48,803 nucleotides of DNA from Basidiobolus meristosporus CBS 931.73 (Eukaryota; Basidiobolomycota; Basidiobolomycetes; Basidiobolales; Basidiobolaceae): the NCBI GenBank assembly GCA_002104905.1, contig MCFE01000662.1:1-48803 (forward strand), given 5' to 3'. A program made the position numbers and the translations under genes. A model generated the notes under the pieces. It saw only the letters and a program-made list of their open reading frames with translations. It did not search any database and was not told the DNA's origin. Positions 21,738 through 31,171 of this stretch are shown here, piece after piece. Position 1 is the stretch's first letter; each line of letters begins with the position of its first letter.

Positions 21738-22265
21738 TGTCATGATCACATGACAACCATGAACACCCATGCCAAGTTTCAGCTTCCTAGCTCAAATTCT
21801 AAGAGATTCCTTCTGGAACCTTCTACCACCTTCCAGAAAGTTCCTGACCATTCCAAACCATTGTTACACAATGGAACATTCCATGGAAGCTTTCCATTGT
21901 ATTTTCATAGTCCAGTACCATATATGGAAATACCAGGTCACATGACTTAGTCACATCATCAGGTGGCACAATCCATTTCCCCATCCTGTCTCAGTGCCGT
22001 GTCATCTATGTCATTATCCCCAGCACCATTGCTGTGCCTCACCCCACAACCCCATTAGTATTAGCCAATATCTCTTGGCATCAGAATAGCCAAAAAGTAT
22101 ATATAGTCCTATCCCACCTTAAGTATTCCTCAGTCTGATAAACACAGGTCTTGAATAAACAGCCTTGCCTTGGAAATCCGCCTTGCCTTGTTGATCCACA
22201 CCTAAGTCCTTTCCTGGTCCTGCCTTGCCTAGCTCTACTCTCCTGCCTTGTGTCTATTCATAACA
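21738..22265 (+). repeat. 3' LTR of the chromovirus
   Basis: 528 bp, TGTCATGATCAC...TTCATAACA. It starts at the base after the pol stop codon, and the polypurine tract (GGAAGAGGAGAA, 21724-21735) is the coding end of pol. A TATA-like TATATATAG lies near 22099 and an AATAAA near 22155. It matches the solo LTR at 5540-6044 in inverse orientation. Confidence 0.9.
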
Positions 22266-22320
22266 CTATGCCACTAAGTTAGTATGAAAACTTAGCTGAC
22301 AATCTAATATTTACAACCAC
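22266..22320. other. Short unassigned spacer
   Basis: 55 bp of AT-rich sequence between the chromovirus LTR and the next LTR. I see no gene or repeat in it. Its last four bases, CCAC, are the probable target duplication of the LTR that follows. Confidence 0.4.
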
Positions 22321-23123
22321 TGTGGTGGTGTAGAGGTACTCCTGGGAGAAGCTACACAACTCAAGGTGTGTGAGGTGTATGATGGGTGCAATAACCTCAG
22401 TGTCTAAACTGCTGGTGTCTTTGTCAATATGTCACTATGGTAAAAGCTCCTGCTTCTCTAGCTTCCTAGGTGCTCCAAGTGTCTCCAAAGGCCTCTGTGT
22501 GTCTTGTGCACTACCCTGAAAAGCTCCTTGATGGCAGGTCTGAGATGTACTGTTGAAGGCAGGTGCAGTGATCAACTGCTAATCAATAAGGTAGAAGTGT
22601 TACTGATAGAAGGGATGATTTATTGATGAGGGATTGCTTTCCCTTAAATATTTTCCTGATTGCCAAGTGATTACTAATGACAAGGTTCTAGAAGATTCTA
22701 GGCATCAGTGGAATTCTTGATGACATCACTATGAGCTAAAAATATGCCAAGAATGTCCTGGAAGGTTCTAAAGGGCACAGCACATCCAACCAATCAGGAA
22801 TCAGTAGTCTGAAACCTGTGCAACATAGAAATACCATATATGGTATTGAAATGGTAGGGATGGTAACACAGACCTAGGTCATGTGTCACAGGTACTAACA
22901 CGGGTACTTGCCTTATATATATACATATAATGATCACAAAGCTGAATAACATCTGGGATAACTAATGCTAATAACTAATCAGGGTAAACATCATATTGGG
23001 ATAATACTGATAATATGGGCAAAAGAAGAATGGGATAATACTGATAAGATAAAATATGGACAAGTATATCATAATGACTATGTGAATAAACTTGTCTGTG
23101 GGAGGTATTTTTACCCTACCACA
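22321..23123 (-). repeat. Divergent solo LTR related to family 2, minus orientation
   Basis: It begins TGTGGTGGTGTAGAGG and ends CCCTACCACA. The start and several internal blocks (GGTGCAATAACCTC, AAATATTTTCCTG and ACCATATATGGTATTG regions) match the reverse complement of the family-2 LTRs at 25918-26996 and 31172-35675. The flanks CCAC (22317-22320) and CCGC (23124-23127) look like a 4-bp target duplication with one CpG-type change. No internal region is seen. Confidence 0.75.
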
Positions 23124-23985
23124 CCGCATTAATGCCCATGTATTAAGGAAAAATTCTACTTCAATACAAGAAGGGCCTAGTCAAAGTAAAATAAAGGGCC
23201 CTGCAGTGATAAAGGTACAGATAAAGGGAAAAAAAGCCTATCAAAGCAAGGCACTGCAAAGTGGGAGAAATAAGCTGCAATCCTTATCAACAACTCAGTG
23301 AAGAGTACCTGTGAGGATCCTGCTAAAAGTCCATCATAAAACTTAGCTCTTGCAGCTTAGAGGCATTGATACTGTTAGGACACTGTTCAAAGACTGTTAA
23401 AAGAAGTAGTAACCCAGAGGTCTTTTCAATATTTAAGTACAACTTCTTGTGCACTACTCATGGAGAGGTCTGCAACCACTTGGTGTGCCTGTTAATATTC
23501 AAAAGTTTCACTGTAGGCATTGTGATAGACATCTGAGTTTGTCATGCTATTGCTTTGTTTGTCAATAGGATCTTCATTCAGATTGAAATGGAGGATGTGG
23601 ATGTAGTGGTAGCCAAACCACCTTTCACTGCATCCTTGTACACCTCACTGGAGTGTAGCTCAACTGCCTGCTCTTCCAGCTTGTGTGAAATTAGCTGCTG
23701 TGTTTTTAGTACCTCTTCTTATCTATCATGGGATTTAGCCTGTACTGCTCAGGGAGCAATAATTGGTGGGAGCTACAGCCTTTTTCTCACATGTACCACT
23801 CTCTGGCTTAGGTAGACTTTTTCCCCTTTACCTTCAACTTCATCACAACCAACTCCCTCATTGTAACTCTGAATGGGTGCCTCTTGTTTAATAGGGCTAT
23901 ATATATATGTGCATGTGGTGCTACAACCATATCCACAATTCTTACATTTGCAGGTCATCATTGAGTCTTACATTCATGTAGTTGC
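23124..23985 (-). pseudogene. Plavaka-like fragment with accessory-gene pieces
   Basis: 23128-23290 resembles the plus-strand accessory block of relic 2 (GAAGGGCCTAGTCAAAGTAA and GGGCCCTGCAGTGATAA). 23311-23400 resembles the sub-terminal element end. 23450-23960 resembles the accessory gene on the minus strand (the reverse complement of 3130-3560). The presence of both orientations indicates a rearranged or composite fragment. No transposase portion is seen. Confidence 0.45.
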
Positions 23986-24321
23986 AATGTCTCAAATACA
24001 AGGCTGTTGTATATTCACATGAGTATTGACCAAAAAGTGATATATTAGTATTACATTGCTGAAGGTCAAACTGTTTACCCCATGGACAAGACTACTTTAA
24101 CTTAATGCTGTAAGAGAAAAGAAAAAGCACCATGTGGCTATGGTAGCATGCATTTCAGTCATGAGGCATGCAGACAGTATAAGAAGTATTACAAGGATCA
24201 CAGCCAGTGTTTTACAAAACAATTCATATTTGACAATTCATCAATTGATAGTGTGTTAGCTGACACCTTGTCTATTCACTAAGATCAGGTATTTACTTGC
24301 TCAATTGCAAAATTAGATAGT
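23986..24321. other. Unassigned AT-rich sequence
   Basis: About 336 bp between the Plavaka-like fragment and Harbinger copy 1. I see no credible coding frame, element end or repeat shared with the rest of the window. Confidence 0.4.
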
Positions 24322-25063
24322 AGACTTGTTCCATTGTACCGTGCCAGGGTGCGCGGCGCGATCCGCAGTTGCAAAGAATGATCGGGCGCAATATCATAGC
24401 TACCAGAAGGCAGGATCGTTCTTGGACAATTTTGCACTATGCGGGACGATCTGGCACACTATGGCACAATCTGACACGATGAGGTTGACACGGATGATTG
24501 CGCCAACTTGTAATGTTTGCATCACGTGCGCGATCGGATACCGCTATAATGGCAGGTAAAATCCGGTATTTGGATATGTTTCTTTAATGTAAATGGAAAT
24601 AAATGTGTATCACACTATAAACTACACTGATACTTACCATTTTGGTTACCCTCACTCCAATTGGACAGTATCTCAGTGGTTAATTGGTCCAAAAGTATCC
24701 TGAAGCTGGCAGCCCCAATTGGTTCATTGACTACTGAAAAAGCTACCTGATTTGCCATCAAATATCCCATTTTGCCCATTGAGCAAGTAAATCCCTGATC
24801 CTAGTGATTGGGCTAGGTGTCAATGCTAGCACGCAAGCAATTGTGTAGGTGCAAAACAGATCCAATTGCTGCACTGGTATTACAGATGACGTATATATAT
24901 GCAGGGTGTTTATTTATAGGGGTTCTGTCTCAAATGTGAGACGACCTTGATATTACTTATATCAAAAATTAGATGATCACTGATTTGCGATGGCTCGATT
25001 TGGATCGCAAAAAAAAAGGGTTGTTGGGATCATTACAAATGTGAGCGATTCAAAGCAATCGCA
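24322..25063. other. Harbinger copy 1 left noncoding end
   Basis: About 740 bp without a credible gene. The first 220 bp are CpG-rich (GCGCGGCGCGATCCGC near 24351) in an otherwise AT-rich window and are shared with copy 2 (31992-32210) and the relic at 28823-29264. GGCAC-type motifs (TCTGGCACACTATGGCAC near 24450) recall the right-end motif cluster. It probably includes transposase-binding sites, and the 3' end of the accessory transcript may lie here. Confidence 0.6.
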
Positions 25064-27394
25064 TCATCTTCTCCTGGGTTTTTTTCTCACAGGGATTACT
25101 ACTGAAGCATTTGGTAGTGACTCACTTTGCACACCTATACTACTTCCTGGCTGACTATCATCTTGGCTACTTGTGTATTTGTAGTCAGTATTTTGCCTCC
25201 TAGTTGATGAGTGCAATGCTGCAGCTTGGCCTTGCTGAATTGCTCCAACTGAACCAACTGAACCGGCCTGTAGTGCCACGTGCTGACGCGTTCTTTTACT
25301 TGCCAAGGGCTCTGGTGGTTGAGGCACTTCATGTTGGTCATCATCAGTCAGTTCACCAGAAGTAACTCGCTGATGGTTGGGCAAAATGGCATGCACAGGC
25401 GCGCCTTGACGCGTTGAGATGGCCCTTGGCTGAGTTTGATGTGATGCCGCATGTTGACGCGACTCGGTCCGCTCCAATGGACTTGTGTCTAAATGAGCAG
25501 TTTGGCAAGTTCTTGTAGTTTTGCTCTGAAGCGCACGCGTTGACCCAACGTGCATCGACTCAACGCGGGGCGTTCTGGTAAAGGGTGTTGGCGTGGTCTG
25601 GACTGACGTGCGCCGGCGCGCTGTGGTTGCAAGAGATGGTAGGGAATCCAGCGAGGTGTGCTGGCGCAATCTGGACGATGTTGCTTGCGGTCTGTATTCT
25701 TCCTCCTGAAGCTCACCATCTGATTCCTCAAGGTATTCACTTACCCTCTGTCTGATACTTTGGAGCTGTTGCCTGGATGAGTCCTGTGTATATTGCTCTT
25801 GGAAGCCACTTAGCTCTACTAATATATCACGTAGTACATTAGTCATTTGAGGCAAAAACTCATTCAAAATCTCTTTGGTTCCCAAAGTTGAGGCACAAAC
25901 GGACGCGTCCGGCCCGTTGTAGTGGGGTCACAGTGACACCCACAGGCAGATGTGCTCATTCTTATGCATTCACTTCCCTAAAAAGGATTACCCCGCCTAT
26001 ATTATTATCATCCCAAATTTGCAATATTTCCTATTTTTGTCTATGTGATTATTACTATGCAACCTGACAAACTATTTGTCCCTATTAACCCATTGCACAA
26101 GCTATTCTTATTCCTTGCCGAGATGCCAAGATAAGATATTTACCTTATAAGGCAAGTACCCCAACAGTGCCCATGTCACGTGACCATCTTGGTTTCATAA
26201 TCCCCCCATCTCACTACCATAAGAGGCAACCACATGACAGAGAGGTTTCATGTTACCACTACCTGATTGGCTAGGTGCTACTATGTCTCATGGAACAATC
26301 CGCCAAGAATTTGCGCTATTTTTAGTACACAAAGACATGATTGGTTGTCTACTACCTTCTGGAAACTTCCGGAAAGTATTTTCTAGCAAGAAATTGAGCA
26401 GCAAAAAAGTATATAAGGGAGGCTATCCCTTAAAATAAATCATCCCTCTTCCAATATTCCGACTTATTGATTAGTGAGATCACCGCTACCTATTACCACT
26501 ATTTTCTGACTCAGATCTGACAACACTCCCAGGAATCCGCGCTGACAGCCAACTGACCTTGGAGGCACTACTTGTGAGGAATACTCAGAGTAGGTATATT
26601 TTATTATATTTGTTTGTTTTCCCAAGTTTGTTCTTGTACAGGCAAAGATACTTTTCAGTCTTTGTAACTATTGGTCAAAGCTGCATTCTTATCAAGTCCC
26701 TGTTGGTGGAGTTTACAGTTGTTTTGACTTTGGAAGCTTTAGTACATTGTCATCTCAAAGGACGTTGAAGCCATTATAAACTTTTGTTAAGACGCCAACT
26801 AAGTTGGGGATTGTAGTTCAATAGTTTTCCCTTGACAAGCTTGAGGCTTTATCCCCCATCACTTAGATTAGATAAAAGACCCAGTATTCCTAGCAAGCTT
26901 TTGCCAGAGGTTATCGCACCCAGTGAACACCCCACACACATTCACACTTGAGAAGTGTTGGCTGTATTTTGCCCTTTGGACTTATACACCACCACACCGT
27001 ACTGTGAAAATTGCGCGCAAAATTGTTCCCACGCGGCTTCTTTGTCAAATCCCCTCACTCTCAGCTCATTCTTGATTTCAATACTTGTCTTGTTATATAT
27101 CTTTTTACATACATTGGCTGGCATCTTAATGTAGAACTCATGCCACAGCTTTCTACTCAAATTCTTCCATCTTTGTCAACTCTCTGAGGTATCTAGTTCT
27201 GCTAGATTAATCAGTAGTGCCCAAATATCTGTATGAAGGCTCATCATAGACACTTGGGCCATACTAAAATCATTTGGCAAGAACTCAAATGGATCCGACA
27301 TTGGCTTTTCCGGTCTGGACCGCGCTTGTGAGCTGGGGGATGGGTTTTGTCTGGGTTGTACTAAAGATGAGTTGAGGCTTGGTATGGGGACCAT
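25064..27394 (-). pseudogene. Harbinger accessory gene (ORF2), interrupted by LTR
   Basis: Reads from ATG at 27394 (MVPIPSLNSSLVQPRQ) to the basic end VRKKPRRR at 25064. A stop (TGA) follows residue 73, where copy 2 has Gln, and a family-2 LTR (25918-26996) splits the gene. Without these it would be about 420 aa: a Ser/Pro-rich start, a helical middle with SLHTDIWALLINLAEL and KLWHEFYIKMPANVCKKIYN, a Gln-rich region (SSRQQLQSIRQRVSEYLEES), then a low-complexity tail and a Lys/Arg C-terminus that may be a nuclear signal. Harbinger elements commonly pair the transposase with a Myb/SANT-like DNA-binding helper. By position this is its counterpart, but I see no clear Myb repeat. Confidence 0.7.
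25918..26996 (+). repeat. Solo LTR of family 2, inserted in Harbinger ORF2
   Basis: 1079 bp, TGTAGTGGGGTCACAG...TACACCACCACA. CCGT at 25914-25917 and 26997-27000 is an exact 4-bp target duplication, and the uninterrupted site is seen in copy 2 near 33600. It contains TATATAAG at 26410-26417. The plus orientation is that of the TATA box and of the conserved GT...AG segment at 26594-26641. Confidence 0.93.
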
Positions 27395-27753
27395 AGCAAC
27401 AGATTTGGATACTTATACAGCAGTATATTGGCATCAACCTGGTCTTATATGAAATATATATGAAAACTAAAGTGATTGTTGAATTTTCCATATATTATGC
27501 ATGATGCATCTTGGATTGCATTGACACGGATCAGATCACATCAATCGCAGATTTCCTATTTGATTATAGACCTATGATTAAAGCATCAATAAAAGTACCA
27601 AGGCATTGTTTGCGGATGATTTTTGCGACATAATGATGGGATACATGGCAATTGATGGAGATTTAACCATAATGTGTTAAAAATCAGATAAATAATGCAG
27701 ATTGCGCCAAATCAATTCAAACCGCCTCCATACAATCATCCATCAATTTTAAT
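27395..27753. promoter_or_regulatory. Divergent intergenic region of Harbinger copy 1
   Basis: 359 bp between the two divergent start codons. It is AT-rich and nearly identical in copy 2 (33998-34356), with a more diverged version in copy 3 (39959-40316). It presumably holds both promoters. I cannot name a specific site. Confidence 0.5.
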
Positions 27754-28638
27754 ATGACTTACTCATCTGAATGGTCTTTTCTCATCAATCCCATCACTAC
27801 CACTGGATTTCCTTTTGACACACTGGAGGAGATCTATACCAAGTACTGTGGACCATCAACCCCAATCTACTCAAGGAGATCCCTTGTTAAGCTTCTCTGC
27901 TATTACAAGAACTATTGCCCTACAAGGTTTCATCCCACCATCCATGGCAACAAAAGTCCTAGAAGCTTTCATTCCCAGCTGACAGCAATGGAGGACCACC
28001 TTGCAGAGGGTATGAATGACTTAGAGCAAGCTTGGAATACTAGGTTCAGAAGCTCCAATAGACTTCCATATCCCAGAGTGTTCAGCAACAGGTTCCATAT
28101 CAGGAGTATTTTGGATACCTTCCCAGTGAGGATTAACAGACCTTCTAGAGGGCAGAGGCACTTTTATTCTGGCAAGTACAAGGCACACTGTGTGAAGTTT
28201 CAAGCACTGTCTGACATTGAGGGTAACATCATCTGGTTTAGTGGGCCATTTGCTGGAAGTAGGCATGACAAAGCACTCTGGGTAGATAATCATCCTGAAT
28301 TCAGTAGAGGGAAGAAATGTATGGCAGACTTAGCCTATATAGGAGAGGATTGTCAGAGATTAGGATGTATTACAGCTTATAGGAAGCCAAGGAATGGTGT
28401 GCTTAGCAGGAAGCAGAAGCTCTACAATGAGATATTTAATCATTTCAGAGTGAGGGTAGAGCACACATTTGGATATCTGAAGAGATTCAGCATATTGGCA
28501 GGTAAATACAGAGGAAAGTCATATATAGGTGAAAACAGCAGGATAGGTAAAATAGTTAAGATACTTATTAATGCACAGTATGTTCATACAAGAAGACATC
28601 CACTGAGAGAAATGTGTTTGGAGCATTATGAAGAGTAA
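27754..28638 (+). CDS. PIF/Harbinger DDE transposase, copy 1
   Basis: An intact 294-aa frame. The N-terminal 110 residues are helical and basic. The catalytic core (DDE_Tnp_4-like) follows: LDTFPVRI with D121, then HFYSGKYKAHCVKFQ, GPFAGSRHDKALW, ADLAYIGED with D192, and RVRVEHTFGYLKRF with E236. This order and the Y-x-GK-x2-H and HD motifs are characteristic of Harbinger transposases. The protein is shorter than many family members (usually 350 aa or more), mainly at the N-terminus. It differs from copy 2 at six residues. All three acidic residues are present, so catalytic activity is possible. The divergent partner gene in this copy is destroyed. Confidence 0.9.
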   Translation: MTYSSEWSFLINPITTTGFPFDTLEEIYTKYCGPSTPIYSRRSLVKLLCYYKNYCPTRFHPTIHGNKSPRSFHSQLTAMEDHLAEGMNDLEQAWNTRFRSSNRLPYPRVFSNRFHIRSILDTFPVRINRPSRGQRHFYSGKYKAHCVKFQALSDIEGNIIWFSGPFAGSRHDKALWVDNHPEFSRGKKCMADLAYIGEDCQRLGCITAYRKPRNGVLSRKQKLYNEIFNHFRVRVEHTFGYLKRFSILAGKYRGKSYIGENSRIGKIVKILINAQYVHTRRHPLREMCLEHYEE

Positions 28639-28735
28639 ATAAAGCAAGGAAAGCACTATTCTGAGCAACATAAGTAAGATTGAGTGTAAATTACCAGTAA
28701 CTGTATCATACCACTGGCATCATGGTAGAAATTAT

Positions 28736-28806
28736 AGTGCCAGATAGTGCTGTAGAGTGCCAGATCAATCCGGCACTATAAACAGGCTGGCACTAAGTGG
28801 CACTAT
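28736..28806. repeat. Sub-terminal GTGCC/GGCAC motif cluster, Harbinger right end
   Basis: Within about 70 bp of the right end, GTGCC or its complement GGCAC occurs at about 28737, 28757, 28772, 28789 and 28799, with one variant AGTGCTG near 28746. The same cluster is in copy 2 (35340-35408) and inverted in copy 3 (38920-38996). Related GGCAC motifs lie in the left end. Such sub-terminal repeats are usual transposase or helper binding sites, but the function here is inferred. Confidence 0.55.
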
Positions 28807-28822
28807 CCAACGGAACAAGTCT

Positions 28823-29264
28823 ATTTAATGGTAAATGTGATAGCTTTTGTATTGGTCAATAGGCCAGCTGAGGACTGTCAGCTTCAGGATACTCTTAGAC
28901 CAGTCAACTAATGACATACCGTCAAATTGGAGTGATGGTAGCAAATATTGAAAGTATAAGTGGAATTTGTAGTGTAATATGCATTTATTTCCATTTACAG
29001 TATAGAAAAATATCCAAATACCAGATTTCATGTAAAACCATAGTGGCATCCAATTGCACACATGGTATAAGTACTAGAAGTAGGCGCAATCATCTATGCC
29101 AACCTCATTGTGTCAGCCTGTACCATAGTGTGCAAGATTGTCCCACATGGTGCAAACCGTCCAAGAGCAATCTTGACTACTGGTAGCTGTAATATTACAC
29201 CCAATTGCTCTTAAAGATATGGCATTGTGCTGCACACCCTGGAAGAGTACAATGGAACAAGTCT
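28823..29264 (-). mobile_element. Decayed inverted Harbinger left end
   Basis: The reverse complement matches the first 440 bp of copies 1 and 2, ending with the terminus GGAACAAGTCT at about 29253-29263. Most CpG positions of the intact copies are TpG or CpA here. It abuts the right end of copy 1 head to tail at 28822/28823. Confidence 0.75.
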
Positions 29265-30814
29265 AATGGCTTATAACTTGCCAACATCAATTGCCATGTA
29301 TCCCATCATTATGATACAAATACTATCCTCAGACATTGACATACTGACTTAATGGATGAGTTATTCTTAGGTCTGTAATCAAATATAAAAATTGGAACTG
29401 ATGTGATCTGATCCATGACAATGGAATCCAAGATGTTTTGTACAAAATCTATGGAAAATTTGACATTCACCTTAGTTCTCATATGTCAGTCTTACAAGAA
29501 CAGCTTAATACCATTATAGTACTGAATAAGTATACAAATCCATCACTGTGGTCCCTGTACCAGGTTTCAGCTCATCATAAGAGCAACTTAAATAAAATCT
29601 ATCTCCCAGGTTAGAAGCACAGTTCAGACCAGCAAAGTCAATCTTGTATACGTTGAAGCCCTTCCCAAATGCTTTAGTTAGGCTCAAGTGTACATGATGA
29701 GCCTTCATGCTGATAATTGGGCACTACTCATCAATCTAGCCAAGCTGGATATCTCAGAGAGTCAACAGTAATCACAATATCTGAGTAGAATGCTGTGGAT
29801 GGAGTTCTTCATCAAGATGTCAGCAGATATTTGCACAAAGATATAAAGCAAGACTAGTATTGAAACCAAGAATCAGCTGAGATTGACTGACTTGAATAAG
29901 AAAGCTGCATGCAAGTAATTTCATACATATTTTACACATAAAGAACCAGATGCATCCATTGGTGCTTGAACTAGGAACCAAGGAGCTTCAGAAAGACTCC
30001 TTGGCTCAGAGAACCAATGTACTGCTTGATCTATTAATAGAGTAAAGCAGCCTCTGACAGTAATATACACAGGACTCATCCAGGCTACAGTTCAAATGTA
30101 TCAGACAGAGGGTAGGTGGATACTTTCAGGAATCAGTAGGTGAGCTTCACAAGGAGGAATGCAGACCACCAACAACTGCATCAAGATTACTTTAGTATGC
30201 TTTCTGGGATTCCTTACCAAGCTTTGTATGCCAGGATACCAGCATCTTCAGGTTCAATCTACACCAACATCCTTAACCAGAGCACTATGCACCAAGTCAA
30301 TGTGGATTTTGCCAACATGTGCAGTACAGCAGAAACTTCCAGAACTTGCCAAACTGTGCAATTATGTCAACAAGTCATATAATGCCTGCACATGTTTCCA
30401 CTCCTGACCAACTTCAAATCAATTTTGAGAACCAACCAACAACAATATACTGGAAGTACCACACTGCAGGAACCTTTAGCAGGTAAAGATATGTGTCAGC
30501 ATGTGGTACTTCTGGCTAGTTCTGTAGCAATATCTTAGCTCAGTTTGGCCAAGCTACAGTATTGAATTTGTTAATCAGAAGTCATCATAGTTACTACAAG
30601 AACTCAGATAGCCAAGATGATTGTCCACAAGGAAGTGGCTTATATGTGAAACATATTTATTACCATATGCCCCAGAAGTAATCCCTGTGTAAAAAAAACT
30701 AGAAGATGATATAATCATCATAAATTACATTTGTTTGCTTGGTTCACACAAAAGTAATATGTAGCAATCCTAACAGTACCATCCAACTGCAAAGAATTTT
30801 TATGCAAGTAACAT
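29265..30814 (-). mobile_element. Decayed Harbinger fragment: intergenic region and ORF2 relic
   Basis: 29275-29570 resembles the reverse complement of the divergent intergenic region. 29570-30692 is an ORF2 relic on the plus strand: it follows copy 1 through the counterparts of WALLINLAEL (29715-29745), KMPANVCKKIYN (29812-29850) and the Gln-rich part, to a terminal AAAACTAGAAGATGAT near 30695. The transposase part is missing and no frame is open. 30700-30814 is unassigned AT-rich sequence. Confidence 0.65.
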
Positions 30815-31171
30815 TGTTACAAGTTTTGGTGCAAGAGTTGTAGAGGAATAGGGAGTTTAGCTAGTATTGTATTCACTAAAACTTGAACTGATCTTTATTG
30901 AGGTTCCAGCAGCTCCTTAAATACATTTTGCCAGATCAATTGCTGACTAGTTATACTTCCTAATGTAGGCTGTGGCAGATGACTCATTTGATTGCATCAT
31001 CATCACCCAAAAAAATCCTACTTAATATGTCTATTTCTGTCTGATAACAATCTGCTGATTCATTTGCTGACTAATGCTACTGATCTGATAGATAATACTG
31101 ATATACAGATAAGCTAAACATATAACTAATTGATTTGACTAAAAACTGATCTAATTTAAACATTCAAGCAG
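30815..31171 (-). repeat. Gypsy copy B 3' LTR, first part
   Basis: Starts TGTTACAAGTTTTGG and follows the 368-bp gypsy LTR up to CATTCAAG. GCAG (31168-31171) and GCAA (35676-35679) look like the 4-bp duplication of the inserted family-2 LTR, altered at one base. The last 12 bp of the LTR (AAGATCATAACA) are at 35680-35691. Confidence 0.85.

Larger units (their letters stand above)
18280..22265 (+). mobile_element. Chromodomain gypsy element (chromovirus), 5'-truncated
   Basis: The element consists of an open pol gene followed directly by a 3' LTR. No 5' LTR, primer site or gag is present. The sequence left of about 18280 is copia debris. The 5' edge is uncertain to some tens of bases. Truncation could come from a deletion after insertion or from recombination. 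No target duplication can be tested without the 5' end. Confidence 0.85.
24322..28822 (+). mobile_element. PIF/Harbinger-type transposon copy 1, with nested solo LTR
   Basis: Termini are AGACTTGTTCC at 24322 and GGAACAAGTCT ending at 28822. It carries a divergent pair of genes: an accessory gene on minus (25064-27394, split by an LTR) and a DDE transposase on plus (27754-28638). Without the 1079-bp LTR and its duplication the element is about 3.42 kb, close to the 3434 bp of copy 2. The immediate flanks (AGT left, ATT right) do not match, so the original target duplication is lost or rearranged. Confidence 0.9.

Noticed and set aside
18280-22265. Pairing the chromovirus with the LTR at 5540-6044 as its 5' LTR
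   Set aside because: That LTR is in opposite orientation and has its own perfect AGTAA duplication, so it is an independent solo LTR.
24326-24559. Open frame with Cys/His residues in the Harbinger left end, also at 31921-32229, suggestive of a zinc finger
   Set aside because: It starts within the terminal inverted repeat, its sequence changes freely at CpG sites between copies, and the Cys/His spacing fits no known finger.
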